The position numbers were made by a program, and so were the translations under genes. A stretch of DNA of 11,221 bases from JAAYDK01 sp964543935. Lineage in GTDB: Bacteria > Spirochaetota > Spirochaetia > Sphaerochaetales > Sphaerochaetaceae. Where the stretch lies: the NCBI GenBank assembly GCA_964543935.1, contig CAZJAK010000076.1, forward strand, positions 1 to 11,221, in the 5' to 3' direction. The notes below the pieces were generated by a model that saw only the letters and a list, made by a program, of their open reading frames with translations, ran no database searches and was not told the DNA's origin. Positions 1 to 6,831 of the stretch are shown in pieces. How positions within the stretch are numbered: the first letter of the stretch is position 1; every line of letters begins with the position of its first letter.

Positions 1-113
1 ATCTTACCCCACATTAAACCACAGCTTCTCCTCGATGGGAAAAAATCATTTGAGGGATGAGTGGAAGAAATCTTATTCGGACTAGTGTTGGATGCGATTG
101 TGAAAATTCATCA
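1..113. other. AT-rich upstream region, no gene seen
   Basis: This stretch lies upstream of the operon promoter and is clearly more AT-rich than the genes that follow. I see no credible coding region on either strand. A 66-codon minus-strand reading frame (14-214) spans it but runs through the promoter and operators and has no recognisable product. A short imperfect dyad TGAA-AA-TTCA sits at 101-110, just ahead of the -35 box. No terminator hairpin from a preceding gene is evident. Confidence 0.5.
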
Positions 114-142
114 TTGACAGATGCCTGAGTGTGGCCTATCCT
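114..142 (+). promoter_or_regulatory. sigma-70-type promoter of the operon
   Basis: A perfect -35 hexamer TTGACA lies at 114-119. After an ideal 17-bp spacer comes a -10-like hexamer TATCCT at 137-142, which matches TATAAT at four of six positions including T1, A2 and T6. Transcription would begin near 149-150, leaving a 5' leader of about 113 nt before the first gene at 263. The -35 match and spacing make this the best promoter in the window. All downstream genes point the same way with tiny gaps, so it probably drives the whole operon. The start site is predicted only. Confidence 0.7.
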
Positions 143-153
143 AAGGGTGTGAT

Positions 154-179
154 TATGAACAAGGTTCATATATATGAAC
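154..179. promoter_or_regulatory. operator-like element 1 (triple half-site palindrome)
   Basis: Three alternating half-sites lie here: TATGAAC (154-160), GTTCATA (164-170) and TATGAAC (173-179). The first two form an inverted repeat around AAG. The last two form the perfect 16-bp palindrome GTTCATATATATGAAC (164-179). It lies at about +5 to +30 relative to the predicted transcription start, where a bound repressor would block initiation or early elongation. The TGAAC-n3-GTTCA arrangement resembles operators of some IclR-type regulators such as KdgR, but that link is inference. No regulator gene lies in the window. Confidence 0.65.
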
Positions 180-211
180 AATAAGTTGCTTTTACTTCTT
201 TTGCCTGCTAG

Positions 212-237
212 CATGAATTAAGTTCATATATATGAAT
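212..237. promoter_or_regulatory. operator-like element 2, near-copy of element 1
   Basis: This 26-bp element matches 154-179 at 21 of 26 positions. It keeps the same half-site order: ATGAA (213-217), TTCAT (223-227), ATGAA (232-236). Its right half contains the perfect 14-bp palindrome TTCATATATATGAA (223-236). It starts exactly 58 bp after element 1 and ends about 15 nt before the Shine-Dalgarno of the first gene. The paired arrangement suggests two binding sites for one regulator, possibly with DNA looping, although 58 bp is close to five and a half helical turns. An RNA role is possible, because the palindromes could fold in the leader transcript. Confidence 0.6.
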
Positions 238-262
238 ATTGATGAATCCACTGGAGCTGGCA

Positions 263-1231
263 ATGGGCGACAAGCATGCAATCGGCATGAGGAAGAAGCA
301 ATCCGCAGTCATCTTCAAAGCCATCCTCAAGGATTGGCGCCTGTATGTGCTGTTGTTGCCGATGGTGGTATGGTTCGCCCTCTGGATGTACAAGCCGATG
401 GGAGGCTTGCTGATCGCCTTCAAACGCTTCGATCCCAGCCGGGGCGTGCTCGGCAGCGAATTCAAAGGGATCGACAACTTCATCAACATGCTCGGCGGGG
501 TGGTCAAGGAAGAATTCTGGCAAGCATTCCGCAACACCTTCATCATCAGTTCCTACAGCTTGGTGTTCGGCTTCCCCGTCCCCGTCATCTTGGCTTTGCT
601 GTTCAGTGAAATCGGACACAACGGGGTGCGCAAGCTGACCCAAACCATCACCTATCTGCCCCACTTTTTATCCGAGGTGACCATCACCGGTATCGTGCTG
701 ATGCTGGTCTACAACGGGGTCCATTCCACCGGCGTGATCGCCCAGCTGTTCGTCAGCCAAGGCTGGATCGAACCCAATGCATCCATCATCCAACAAGCCA
801 ACTACTTCAGGCCGCTGTACATCGTCACCGGCATCTGGAAGGAAAGCGGTTACAACTCGATCGTCTATTACGCCGCCATCATGGGCATCCCGCCGGCCCT
901 GTACGAAGCCCTGAAGGTCGATGGCGGCAACAAGTTGCAGGAAATCCGCTATGTGACCATCCCGTGCATCGCCCCGACGTTGATCATCATGGTCATCATG
1001 CGCATCGGGCGGATGTTGAGCATCGGTTATGAACGGGTGCTGTTGCTGTACAACACCAACATCTATGTGACTGCCGACGTGCTGTCGACGTTCGAGCAGC
1101 GCATCGGCATCATCTCGGGCAACTACGGGATAGGCTCGGCCTCGAGCCTGTTCAACTCGCTCATCGCGTTCGCCCTGGTCATCGGGGCCAACACGATCAG
1201 CCGCAACATCTCCAAGACTTCGTTGTGGTGA
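263..1231 (+). CDS. ABC sugar transporter permease, LplB type
   Basis: This is an inner-membrane permease subunit of a CUT1-type carbohydrate ABC importer (322 residues). It forms the translocation pore with the next gene's product. About six membrane helices are visible (roughly 27-47, 92-114, 130-151, 183-207, 232-254, 294-314). The cytoplasmic EAA-type loop that docks on the ATPase is at residues 215-222 (EALKVDGG), followed by IP at 233-234. The stretch from about 246 to 282 (MRIGRMLSIGYERVLLLYN, then TADVLSTFEQR) is a hallmark of the LplB family. I chose ATG 263 because GGAG at 253-256 gives a 6-nt spacing. A TTG at 239 or an ATG at 242 would extend the protein by eight or seven residues, but the TTG overlaps the end of operator 2's flank and neither has a good ribosome site. 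The exact substrate cannot be read from the permease. The lyases downstream suggest a uronate oligosaccharide. Confidence 0.93.
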   Translation: MGDKHAIGMRKKQSAVIFKAILKDWRLYVLLLPMVVWFALWMYKPMGGLLIAFKRFDPSRGVLGSEFKGIDNFINMLGGVVKEEFWQAFRNTFIISSYSLVFGFPVPVILALLFSEIGHNGVRKLTQTITYLPHFLSEVTITGIVLMLVYNGVHSTGVIAQLFVSQGWIEPNASIIQQANYFRPLYIVTGIWKESGYNSIVYYAAIMGIPPALYEALKVDGGNKLQEIRYVTIPCIAPTLIIMVIMRIGRMLSIGYERVLLLYNTNIYVTADVLSTFEQRIGIISGNYGIGSASSLFNSLIAFALVIGANTISRNISKTSLW

Positions 1232-1241
1232 GGAACTGGCC

Positions 1242-2105
1242 ATGGAACGTTTGAGCAAGAGCGAAGTGCTGTTCAAGATCGTCTCGTACGCTGTCGTGGT
1301 GGCGTTCTCCCTCATGGCGGTCTATCCGCTGGTGTATGCCTTCAGCGTCTCCATCAGCGGCAAGCTGGCCTATGAAAGCCAACAGATCGTGCTGTGGCCC
1401 AAGGATGTCACCCTGACGGCCTACAAGATGGTGCTGTACGACAAAGGCTTTTGGATCTCTTATACCAACACGTTGTTCTATACGGTCTTAGGCACCATGT
1501 GGAGCATGGCGATCTCCCTCAGCGGGGCCTATGCGCTGCAGAGCCCCAAGTTGCTCTTCAGGCGCCAGTTCAACTTCCTGCTGGTGCTGACCATGTGGTT
1601 CAGCGCCGGCATGATCCCGATGTACCTCAACTACAAGCAACTCGGCATCGACAACCGCTGGGGCATGATCGTGGCCTTCGGGGTGCAGGCCTACAACATC
1701 ATATTGCTTCGCAACTACTTCAGCAGCATCCCCAAGGAGATCCAGGAGGCGGCCATCGTCGACGGTTGCCACGAGTTCCAACTCTTCTACCACATCTATA
1801 TCCCCATGTCGAAAGCCAGCATCGCCACGGTGACGCTCTTTTACGCCATCACCCGCTGGAACGGCTACTATTGGTCCAGGATCTTGATCGCCAACTCGTT
1901 CGAGCAGCCGTTGCAGGTCTACCTGCGCCAGCTGATCGAGAATTACCAAAAACTGTACGACGAATCGGCTGTGGTGCTGCCTTATGCCGCCGACAGCCTT
2001 GCCTATGCCATCATCGTGTGCTCCATCATTCCCGTACTGGTTGTCTACCCTTACATTCAAAAATACTTTACGCGCGGCGTAAATGTTGGAGGAGTCAAAG
2101 GATGA
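1242..2105 (+). CDS. ABC sugar transporter permease, YtcP/LplC type
   Basis: This is the second permease of the importer (287 residues), partner of the LplB-type protein just upstream. The family is MalG/LplC-like with about six helices: an N-terminal helix at about 12-36, core helices at about 72-97, 110-130 and 142-157, then about 192-205 and a C-terminal helix at about 253-272. The ATPase-docking EAA loop is at 169-175 (EAAIVDG), with the conserved IP at 187-188. The C-terminal ending QKYFTRGVNVGGVKG is typical of YtcP-family permeases. The start at 1242 follows GAGGA (1230-1234) by 7 nt. That site overlaps the stop codon of the previous gene, and the intergenic gap is only 10 nt, so the two subunits are probably made in a balanced ratio. 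Confidence 0.93.
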   Translation: MERLSKSEVLFKIVSYAVVVAFSLMAVYPLVYAFSVSISGKLAYESQQIVLWPKDVTLTAYKMVLYDKGFWISYTNTLFYTVLGTMWSMAISLSGAYALQSPKLLFRRQFNFLLVLTMWFSAGMIPMYLNYKQLGIDNRWGMIVAFGVQAYNIILLRNYFSSIPKEIQEAAIVDGCHEFQLFYHIYIPMSKASIATVTLFYAITRWNGYYWSRILIANSFEQPLQVYLRQLIENYQKLYDESAVVLPYAADSLAYAIIVCSIIPVLVVYPYIQKYFTRGVNVGGVKG

Positions 2106-2143
2106 CACATGCAAAGCCATGTGGAACAAAAAGGAGGATCACA

Positions 2144-4219
2144 ATGAGGATACAAAAACTGGTGGCATGCCTCGTGCTGCTGCTCTGTGCGGTGACGCTC
2201 ATGGCCACCGGGACCATCGAGAAACCGGGTGCGGCGGTCCAAGCCGGTGTGGCACCCCAAGTGGTCGCCAAAACGATCGACCTGAGCAAGAACGTGCCGC
2301 TCAAGTTCAACCTGGCCTATGGCAACAAGAGCCGCACCATGACTTACAACCAGAGCTCGCCATTGACAGTCTCGGACGGGACGGTGGTTACCGCCGGCAT
2401 GCTCAAACCGCTGTGGGCCAATCTCGAAAAGCAAGTCAATTCGAAGTTTTCCGATGTCGCCATCCAGGATGCCCGGGCGACCGACATGATCCGCACCGAG
2501 GCGACTTCGAATTTCGCCGGTGCCAACATCTATGGCGGCAACAGCATCGCCACCGAGTTGATGGCCTACGGCGCGGAAGGGAAGTTCGTGAACCTCAAGG
2601 AACTGATGGACCAAGGCTACATGCCCAACCTCAAGAAGTACCTTGATGCCAACCCGAACGTGAAGAAGTCGATCACCGCCTACGACGGTGGCATCTACCA
2701 GGTGCCCTACATCGCCGAGATCGGCGAGATCGCCCGCACCTACTGCGTGCGCGAGACTTGGGTCACCAAACTGCTCGATGCCGCATCCGCATCATTCGAC
2801 ACCAAAGCTTTCAGCACTCATTACGCAGGTTATTACATCGGCAACAATGCCCGTTTCGGAGCCAATGGCGGTAGCGTCAGTCCCCGCGCCGGTGTGACGA
2901 TCACTAAGAAAACGGCCGAGAACATCATCGAGATCCAGAACAAGCTGCCGGTCAAGAACGGCAAGACATTGACCGAGGCTTTCATCGCCTACATCAAACG
3001 CAATTACTCCTACACCAAGCCGTCGCAGCTCTTCTTGGGTGCCGATGCGGCTTACGATGTCGACGAATTGGTCGCCTTGATGCGCTGCATCAAAGCCAAT
3101 CCGACCTACTTGACCGATGGCAAGGCGACCGAGGTGTGGCCGTACTTCGCCCGCCAGTCCTCCTACCGAGAAGACCTGCTGCGCATGGCGACCTACTTCA
3201 ACGGTTATCGGGTGCATGGGTCCGACTCGTACGAAAGCCGCTGGTCGATCGATGCCGCCGGCGACATCCAGTACACCTATTCCACCCAAGCGATGTACGA
3301 CCTGCTCTGTGTGTTCTCCGACTGGAACGCTGAAGGCTTGCTCTATACCGACATGTTCGACCTGGCCAGCAAAGCCAACCACCGTTCGACACTGTGGGGC
3401 ACCGACGCATCGACCAATCCCAAGTACGGTTTCATCACCTACGACTGGATTGCTTCGTCGACCGCCGATGCTCTGAACAAGGACATCGTCGTGATCCTGC
3501 CGCCGGTTGCCAAGGTCAATGGTGTGTGGCAGTACTACATGGACAACACCCGCGTGATCAAGCCGGACGGCTGGGCCATTTCCAAAGCCGGTTCGACTCC
3601 CGAACAGATCGAGCGGGCCACCGTGGTGTTCGACTTCTTCTTCACAGCGGAGGGAATCCTGTGGCAGAACTACGGCAATCCGAAGGACCTCAAGTCGATC
3701 GACGGGTACCTCGGACCGGATGGCAAGAAGTGGCCTGAATACACTGAATGGGCCCCTGCTGCCGCCAGCAAATACGCCAAGGGCGACCTGTCCACCTTCC
3801 TGCGCGACTGGGTCGGCTCCCAGATGCCGGTCGGGTACCCCAAGGAGATTGGATTCGAGTACCAATACACCTCCAAGAAGGGTTTTGAGGGTTGGGCCTT
3901 GCTGAAGGGCTCCACCACCGGCATCCCCTCCTACGAGGGCACCGGACCGAAAGGCGAGAACCCCAATTACTACCTGCTCATCCCGCCAGCCTTCTCGCTC
4001 ACTCCCAGGCAATCGGAAATCCTCAACGACACGACCAGCTTCACCGACGACATCGTGGAAATCATGTTCAACGTGATCCGTTACAAGACCTTGGGCAATG
4101 CTCCTGCTGGAGCATTCGTGGCCCAGGATTATCCCGCTTACCTGAATTATTTCAAGAGCAAGGGTTTGGACAGCTATGTGCAGGTGTTCCAAGCCGCTTA
4201 CCGCAACATGCTGCAATAG
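2144..4219 (+). CDS. extracellular solute-binding protein of the ABC importer (large, LplA-like)
   Basis: This is a periplasmic binding protein that should capture the transported oligosaccharide and hand it to the two permeases upstream (691 residues). ATG 2144 follows a strong GGAGG (2133-2137) by 6 nt, and a signal peptide begins there. It has a basic n-region (R2, K5), a hydrophobic core at 6-20, and probable signal peptidase I cleavage around A21-G23. There is no proper lipobox: LVAC at 6-9 is too close to the N-terminus, and C15 follows LLL. Family 1 binding-protein features include a KEL-containing stretch near 152, DGGIYQVPYIAE at 181-192, and a late segment at about 474-510 with PDGWAIS and AEGILWQNYG. 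These resemble LplA-type proteins. It is longer than the usual 450-560 residues. The extra length seems to lie around 205-335 and at 515-615. Its frame stays open far upstream (from 1394) inside the permease gene, but that part is only a shadow. Confidence 0.88.
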   Translation: MRIQKLVACLVLLLCAVTLMATGTIEKPGAAVQAGVAPQVVAKTIDLSKNVPLKFNLAYGNKSRTMTYNQSSPLTVSDGTVVTAGMLKPLWANLEKQVNSKFSDVAIQDARATDMIRTEATSNFAGANIYGGNSIATELMAYGAEGKFVNLKELMDQGYMPNLKKYLDANPNVKKSITAYDGGIYQVPYIAEIGEIARTYCVRETWVTKLLDAASASFDTKAFSTHYAGYYIGNNARFGANGGSVSPRAGVTITKKTAENIIEIQNKLPVKNGKTLTEAFIAYIKRNYSYTKPSQLFLGADAAYDVDELVALMRCIKANPTYLTDGKATEVWPYFARQSSYREDLLRMATYFNGYRVHGSDSYESRWSIDAAGDIQYTYSTQAMYDLLCVFSDWNAEGLLYTDMFDLASKANHRSTLWGTDASTNPKYGFITYDWIASSTADALNKDIVVILPPVAKVNGVWQYYMDNTRVIKPDGWAISKAGSTPEQIERATVVFDFFFTAEGILWQNYGNPKDLKSIDGYLGPDGKKWPEYTEWAPAAASKYAKGDLSTFLRDWVGSQMPVGYPKEIGFEYQYTSKKGFEGWALLKGSTTGIPSYEGTGPKGENPNYYLLIPPAFSLTPRQSEILNDTTSFTDDIVEIMFNVIRYKTLGNAPAGAFVAQDYPAYLNYFKSKGLDSYVQVFQAAYRNMLQ

Positions 4220-4231
4220 ATCGGTACCTGT

Positions 4232-4259
4232 CTCGGATGGCATGAATGTGCCATCCGGG
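4232..4259 (+). repeat. intercistronic hairpin after the binding-protein gene
   Basis: A 9-bp perfect stem, CGGATGGCA (4234-4242) with TGCCATCCG (4249-4257), closes a six-base loop. A T-G wobble and a C-G pair extend it to 4232-4259. No run of T follows, so it is not a standard intrinsic terminator. It lies 12 nt beyond the stop codon of the solute-binding protein gene and just before the Shine-Dalgarno of the next gene. A likely role is to protect the 3' end of the upstream mRNA segment, giving more binding protein than downstream products, as known for malE in enteric bacteria. Partial attenuation is the alternative. Confidence 0.6.
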
Positions 4260-4280
4260 CCGGTCTGAACGGAGGGGACG

Positions 4281-4817
4281 GTGGAAAGACTATTCAAACT
4301 TCAAAAGACCATGCTGGTTCTGTTCATCGTCTCCTCGTTGATCGTGTTTTTCCTCTCGCTCTATTTCATGACCGATTTCAAAGACCTGTTCGGGTTGCGC
4401 TTGAAGGTGAACAAGGATGTGGCTTTCTTCCACGACGTGCTGATGCAGGCTTTCAACCGGTTGGTGTTCTGGTTCGCCCTTGGCTCGCTGGTGGTGGTTT
4501 TCATCGCCTTCTGCCTGGAAGTGAACCGAAGCGTGCCCGACCTGTTTGCCGTAGTCGTGATGGTGTCGCTCTTAGGCACCTGTGCCGCCCTGGCACTGTA
4601 CAGCGTGTTGCAAATGCCCCGCTTGGAATCAATCTATCGCTCGCTCGACTTCTCCAACGTCGATGTGGAAGGGGCCGTCGATTATCAGGTGCGTACGGCG
4701 ACTTTCACCATCATGGCGCTATGCAATGCCGTCCATGCTGCCATCTGTGTGGTGTTCAGTACGATGCTGGTCGCATCACACATACAATGCAAGGGGGCCT
4801 GCCATGACAAAGCCTGA
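4281..4817 (+). CDS. small four-helix membrane protein, family not recognised (first of four)
   Basis: I do not recognise a family for this 178-residue protein. Four hydrophobic helices are visible at about 11-30, 61-79, 87-110 and 141-165. A roughly 30-residue loop with charges lies between helices 1 and 2, and another loop of about 30 residues between 3 and 4. The C-terminus (HIQCKGACHDKA) contains two cysteines and is probably cytoplasmic if the N-terminus is. I chose GTG 4281 because GGAGGGG begins at 4271, a suitable distance upstream. The next ATG, at 4311 (M11), would cut into the first helix. It overlaps the next gene by 14 nt, so translation is coupled. The position between the binding protein and the ATPase suggests a role tied to the transporter, but no function can be assigned. 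Confidence 0.8.
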   Translation: MERLFKLQKTMLVLFIVSSLIVFFLSLYFMTDFKDLFGLRLKVNKDVAFFHDVLMQAFNRLVFWFALGSLVVVFIAFCLEVNRSVPDLFAVVVMVSLLGTCAALALYSVLQMPRLESIYRSLDFSNVDVEGAVDYQVRTATFTIMALCNAVHAAICVVFSTMLVASHIQCKGACHDKA

Positions 4818-5274
4818 ACGGGCAGCACCCTTCAGCATCGCCGCCAAGCTCAGCTTGTTCAGGAAGAACGTCATAGCCGCTTCGTTGGTGATGCTTTCGA
4901 TCGTCTTCGAGTTGTTGTTCGCCGTGCGGATCCTCGATGCGATGGTGGTCGATTTCCGCATGGGTCTGTCGACCTTCATCGACATCGTGCTATTGTTTTT
5001 GTTGTTCACCTGCTCGGTCAAGATGGGCGTGTACGACAGGACCTGGACAGTGGTGGCCGCGTGCGTCTCCTTGTTCGTCTTGCTTCGTTCGCTGGTGCTG
5101 GTGCCACTTTTCTTCAAGCCTGAGGCGCATGAAGTGGAACTGCAAGCTTATAACCTGATCGTCTTCGCCTGTGTGGCCTTCGCCTGCATCCAGAGCCTCG
5201 TCGCCATCCGGCGCCGACAGGCTGTGCTTGGCAGCAGCGAAGGCAAGCATCTGGTGAGCATGGTGGAGGACTGA
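4804..5274 (+). CDS. small four-helix membrane protein, family not recognised (second of four)
   Basis: A 156-residue hydrophobic protein with four predicted helices at about 22-43, 56-75, 81-103 and 114-134. It has a basic N-terminus before helix 1 (K15, R20, K21), an RRR at 136-138 just after helix 4, and a hydrophilic tail of about 18 residues. By the positive-inside rule both ends should be cytoplasmic. I see no catalytic motif and no known domain. ATG 4804 lies inside the end of the preceding gene (14-nt overlap). Only a weak G-rich ribosome site (4793-4797) precedes it, so it probably depends on translation of the upstream gene. The frame stays open upstream to 4582, but that part is antiphase shadow of the previous gene. 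One base separates its stop from the ATPase start. Confidence 0.8.
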   Translation: MTKPERAAPFSIAAKLSLFRKNVIAASLVMLSIVFELLFAVRILDAMVVDFRMGLSTFIDIVLLFLLFTCSVKMGVYDRTWTVVAACVSLFVLLRSLVLVPLFFKPEAHEVELQAYNLIVFACVAFACIQSLVAIRRRQAVLGSSEGKHLVSMVED

Positions 5275-5275
5275 C

Positions 5276-6376
5276 ATGGGTGCTCTGGAATTCTCCTCCA
5301 TCGAAAAGATCTACGCCAATGGCGTGAAAGCTGTCTCGGGCTTCGACCTGCAGGTGGCCGATGGCGAGTTCGTCGTCTTGGTCGGACCCTCGGGATGCGG
5401 CAAGTCGACTGTGCTGAGGATGATTGCCGGCTTGGAGGGCATCTCAAGCGGAGACCTGTACCTCGACGGACGCTTGATCAACAAGCTTGCCCCGGTCGAC
5501 CGCGATGTCTCGATCGTGTTCCAGGATTATGCCCTGTACGGCCACATGACGGTGTTCGACAACATCGGCATGGGGCTGAAGGTGCGCCACACCCCCTCCG
5601 ATGCATTGTTTTCAACGGTGATGGAGACCAGTGATTTCTTGAAGATCCGTTCCTTCTTGAACCGTTATCCCGACCAATTGTCGGGCGGCCAAAAGCAACG
5701 CGTATCGCTCGGGCGAGCCATCGCCCGCAAGCCCAAGGTGTTCTTGATGGACGAACCGCTGAGCAACCTCGATGCCAAGCTGCGCACCCACACCCAAGCC
5801 GAACTGGTGCGCATCCAACGTGAGTTGGGGGTGACGACGATCTATGTGACCCATGACCAGCACGAGGCCATGACCATGGCTGACAGGATCGTGGTCATGG
5901 AGGGTGGCGTAATTCAGCAGGTGGGCACTCCCATGCAAGTGTACGAACACCCGCGCAACCTTTTTGTGGCCACCTTCATCGGCATGCCGGTGATGAATAT
6001 CTTGCACGGCACCATCGAGGAGGGCCGGTTCATCCACCGTGGTCGGCACTTTACGCTGCCGCACATCCTGCAGGACATGCTCGCACCCTGGCAGGGCAAA
6101 GCGGTGGCGATGGGCGTGCGTCCCGAACATATCCTGCTGGGCAGCACAAAAGACGATGAAGCGACGTTCACCCTGACCGTACAGGAACATGAGTTCCTTG
6201 GCAGCCAATATCTGCTCTATCTGAATTTTGACGGCATGCTGTTGACAGCCAAAGTCGACCGGTCGGCTTACCGCACACAGGCTACAGTTCGAGTCTCGTT
6301 TGACATGGGCCGCATCCATTTCTTCGATGGAAAGACGACCGAACGGATCTGCATGGACTCGGAGGTGCGATCATGA
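5276..6376 (+). CDS. ABC transporter ATP-binding protein, UgpC/MalK/MsmX type
   Basis: This is the cytoplasmic ATPase that powers a CUT1 sugar importer (366 residues, normal for the family). The nucleotide-binding domain is complete: Walker A GPSGCGKST at 37-45, Q-loop Q83, signature LSGGQKQR at 135-142, Walker B VFLMDEP at 155-161, D-loop SNLD at 163-166, and switch histidine H193 in VTHDQHEAM. A MalK-like regulatory/TOBE region follows from about 240, with GVRPEH in the middle. Just after the Q-loop it reads ALYGHMTV where the family usually has ALYPHMTV. ATG 5276 follows GGAGGA (5265-5270) by 5 nt. It most likely energises the two permeases encoded 3 kb upstream. Its place between two pairs of small membrane proteins is unusual, and an additional partnership with them is possible. 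Confidence 0.95.
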   Translation: MGALEFSSIEKIYANGVKAVSGFDLQVADGEFVVLVGPSGCGKSTVLRMIAGLEGISSGDLYLDGRLINKLAPVDRDVSIVFQDYALYGHMTVFDNIGMGLKVRHTPSDALFSTVMETSDFLKIRSFLNRYPDQLSGGQKQRVSLGRAIARKPKVFLMDEPLSNLDAKLRTHTQAELVRIQRELGVTTIYVTHDQHEAMTMADRIVVMEGGVIQQVGTPMQVYEHPRNLFVATFIGMPVMNILHGTIEEGRFIHRGRHFTLPHILQDMLAPWQGKAVAMGVRPEHILLGSTKDDEATFTLTVQEHEFLGSQYLLYLNFDGMLLTAKVDRSAYRTQATVRVSFDMGRIHFFDGKTTERICMDSEVRS

Positions 6377-6831
6377 GGACTCCGGCCGGTTCGCGTTCAC
6401 GTGTCATGGTTGCAGCAGCCCGAATGGTGCTGGCCATCGTACCGTTGGCCCATCTGATCTTGTCGCCCATCCATGTGGCGGCTTTGCTGAAATTGGAGAA
6501 TGAAATCTGCGGTTTCATCATGTTTTTGAGCATTTTGTCGGGTTTGATGGTCCTGTTCCAAGCAACCCGCATGAGAAGCGATCATCTTCAAGATGCAGTG
6601 CTCACCCAGGTGGTGACCATCGTCGTGATCGCATTGACCGTGTGGCTCTCTGTCATCTACGGTGACGCCCTGCGCAACCAGGTGCCGTTGTCGAGCCCCG
6701 AGACCGTCAAAAAGGCCCTTACGCTGGGCTATGTCATCGCAGGATGTTATGGTGCAGCCAGCCTGGTGCTACTGCTCGATGTGGTTGTACACAAGCCGAA
6801 GGGCTGTCGAACAGGAGCGTCACATGGCTAA
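6373..6831 (+). CDS. small four-helix membrane protein, family not recognised (third of four)
   Basis: A 152-residue membrane protein with helices at about 12-36, 44-64, 76-96 and 114-139. A basic N-terminus (R2, R8, R10) and a basic C-terminal tail (K141, K143, R146) point to both ends being cytoplasmic. ATG 6373 overlaps the ATPase stop codon as ATGA, and GGAGG at 6361-6365 gives a 7-nt spacing. By eye I see no clear sequence identity with the other three small membrane proteins. It shares only their size, helix count and hydrophobic character. The short linker between helices 1 and 2 and the longer polar loop between 3 and 4 (RNQVPLSSPETVKK) resemble the spacing in the second half of the 4281 product. 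Function unknown; transporter accessory subunit is inference from position. Confidence 0.78.
   Translation: MRTPAGSRSRVMVAAARMVLAIVPLAHLILSPIHVAALLKLENEICGFIMFLSILSGLMVLFQATRMRSDHLQDAVLTQVVTIVVIALTVWLSVIYGDALRNQVPLSSPETVKKALTLGYVIAGCYGAASLVLLLDVVVHKPKGCRTGASHG

Noticed and set aside
14..214. 66-codon minus-strand reading frame in the leader
   Set aside because: It crosses the promoter and the first operator, has no ribosome site or known motif, and lies in AT-rich non-coding-looking DNA.
186..214. Second promoter (TTGCTT, 17 bp, TAGCAT)
   Set aside because: The -35 matches only three of six positions. The TTGACA promoter at 114 is far stronger, so this may be chance in AT-rich DNA.
232..609. 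Plus-strand frame starting at the ATG inside operator 2
   Set aside because: It overlaps the LplB-type permease out of frame, and its product is rich in Arg/His/Gln with no helices, typical of a shadow frame.
1394..2143. Upstream extension of the binding-protein reading frame
   Set aside because: It runs through the YtcP permease out of frame. The strong Shine-Dalgarno and the signal peptide place the true start at 2144.
2159..2170. Lipobox LVAC in the binding protein (residues 6-9)
   Set aside because: A cysteine at residue 9 leaves no room for a signal peptide hydrophobic core. The core continues to residue 20, which fits ordinary signal peptidase cleavage.
4232..4259. Intrinsic terminator ending the transporter part of the operon
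   Set aside because: The stem is good but no T run follows, and the next gene's ribosome site begins 12 nt later.
2792..4297. 501-codon minus-strand frame opposite the binding protein
   Set aside because: It is antisense to a well-supported gene, with no membrane or domain pattern. Long open antisense frames are common in GC-rich coding DNA.
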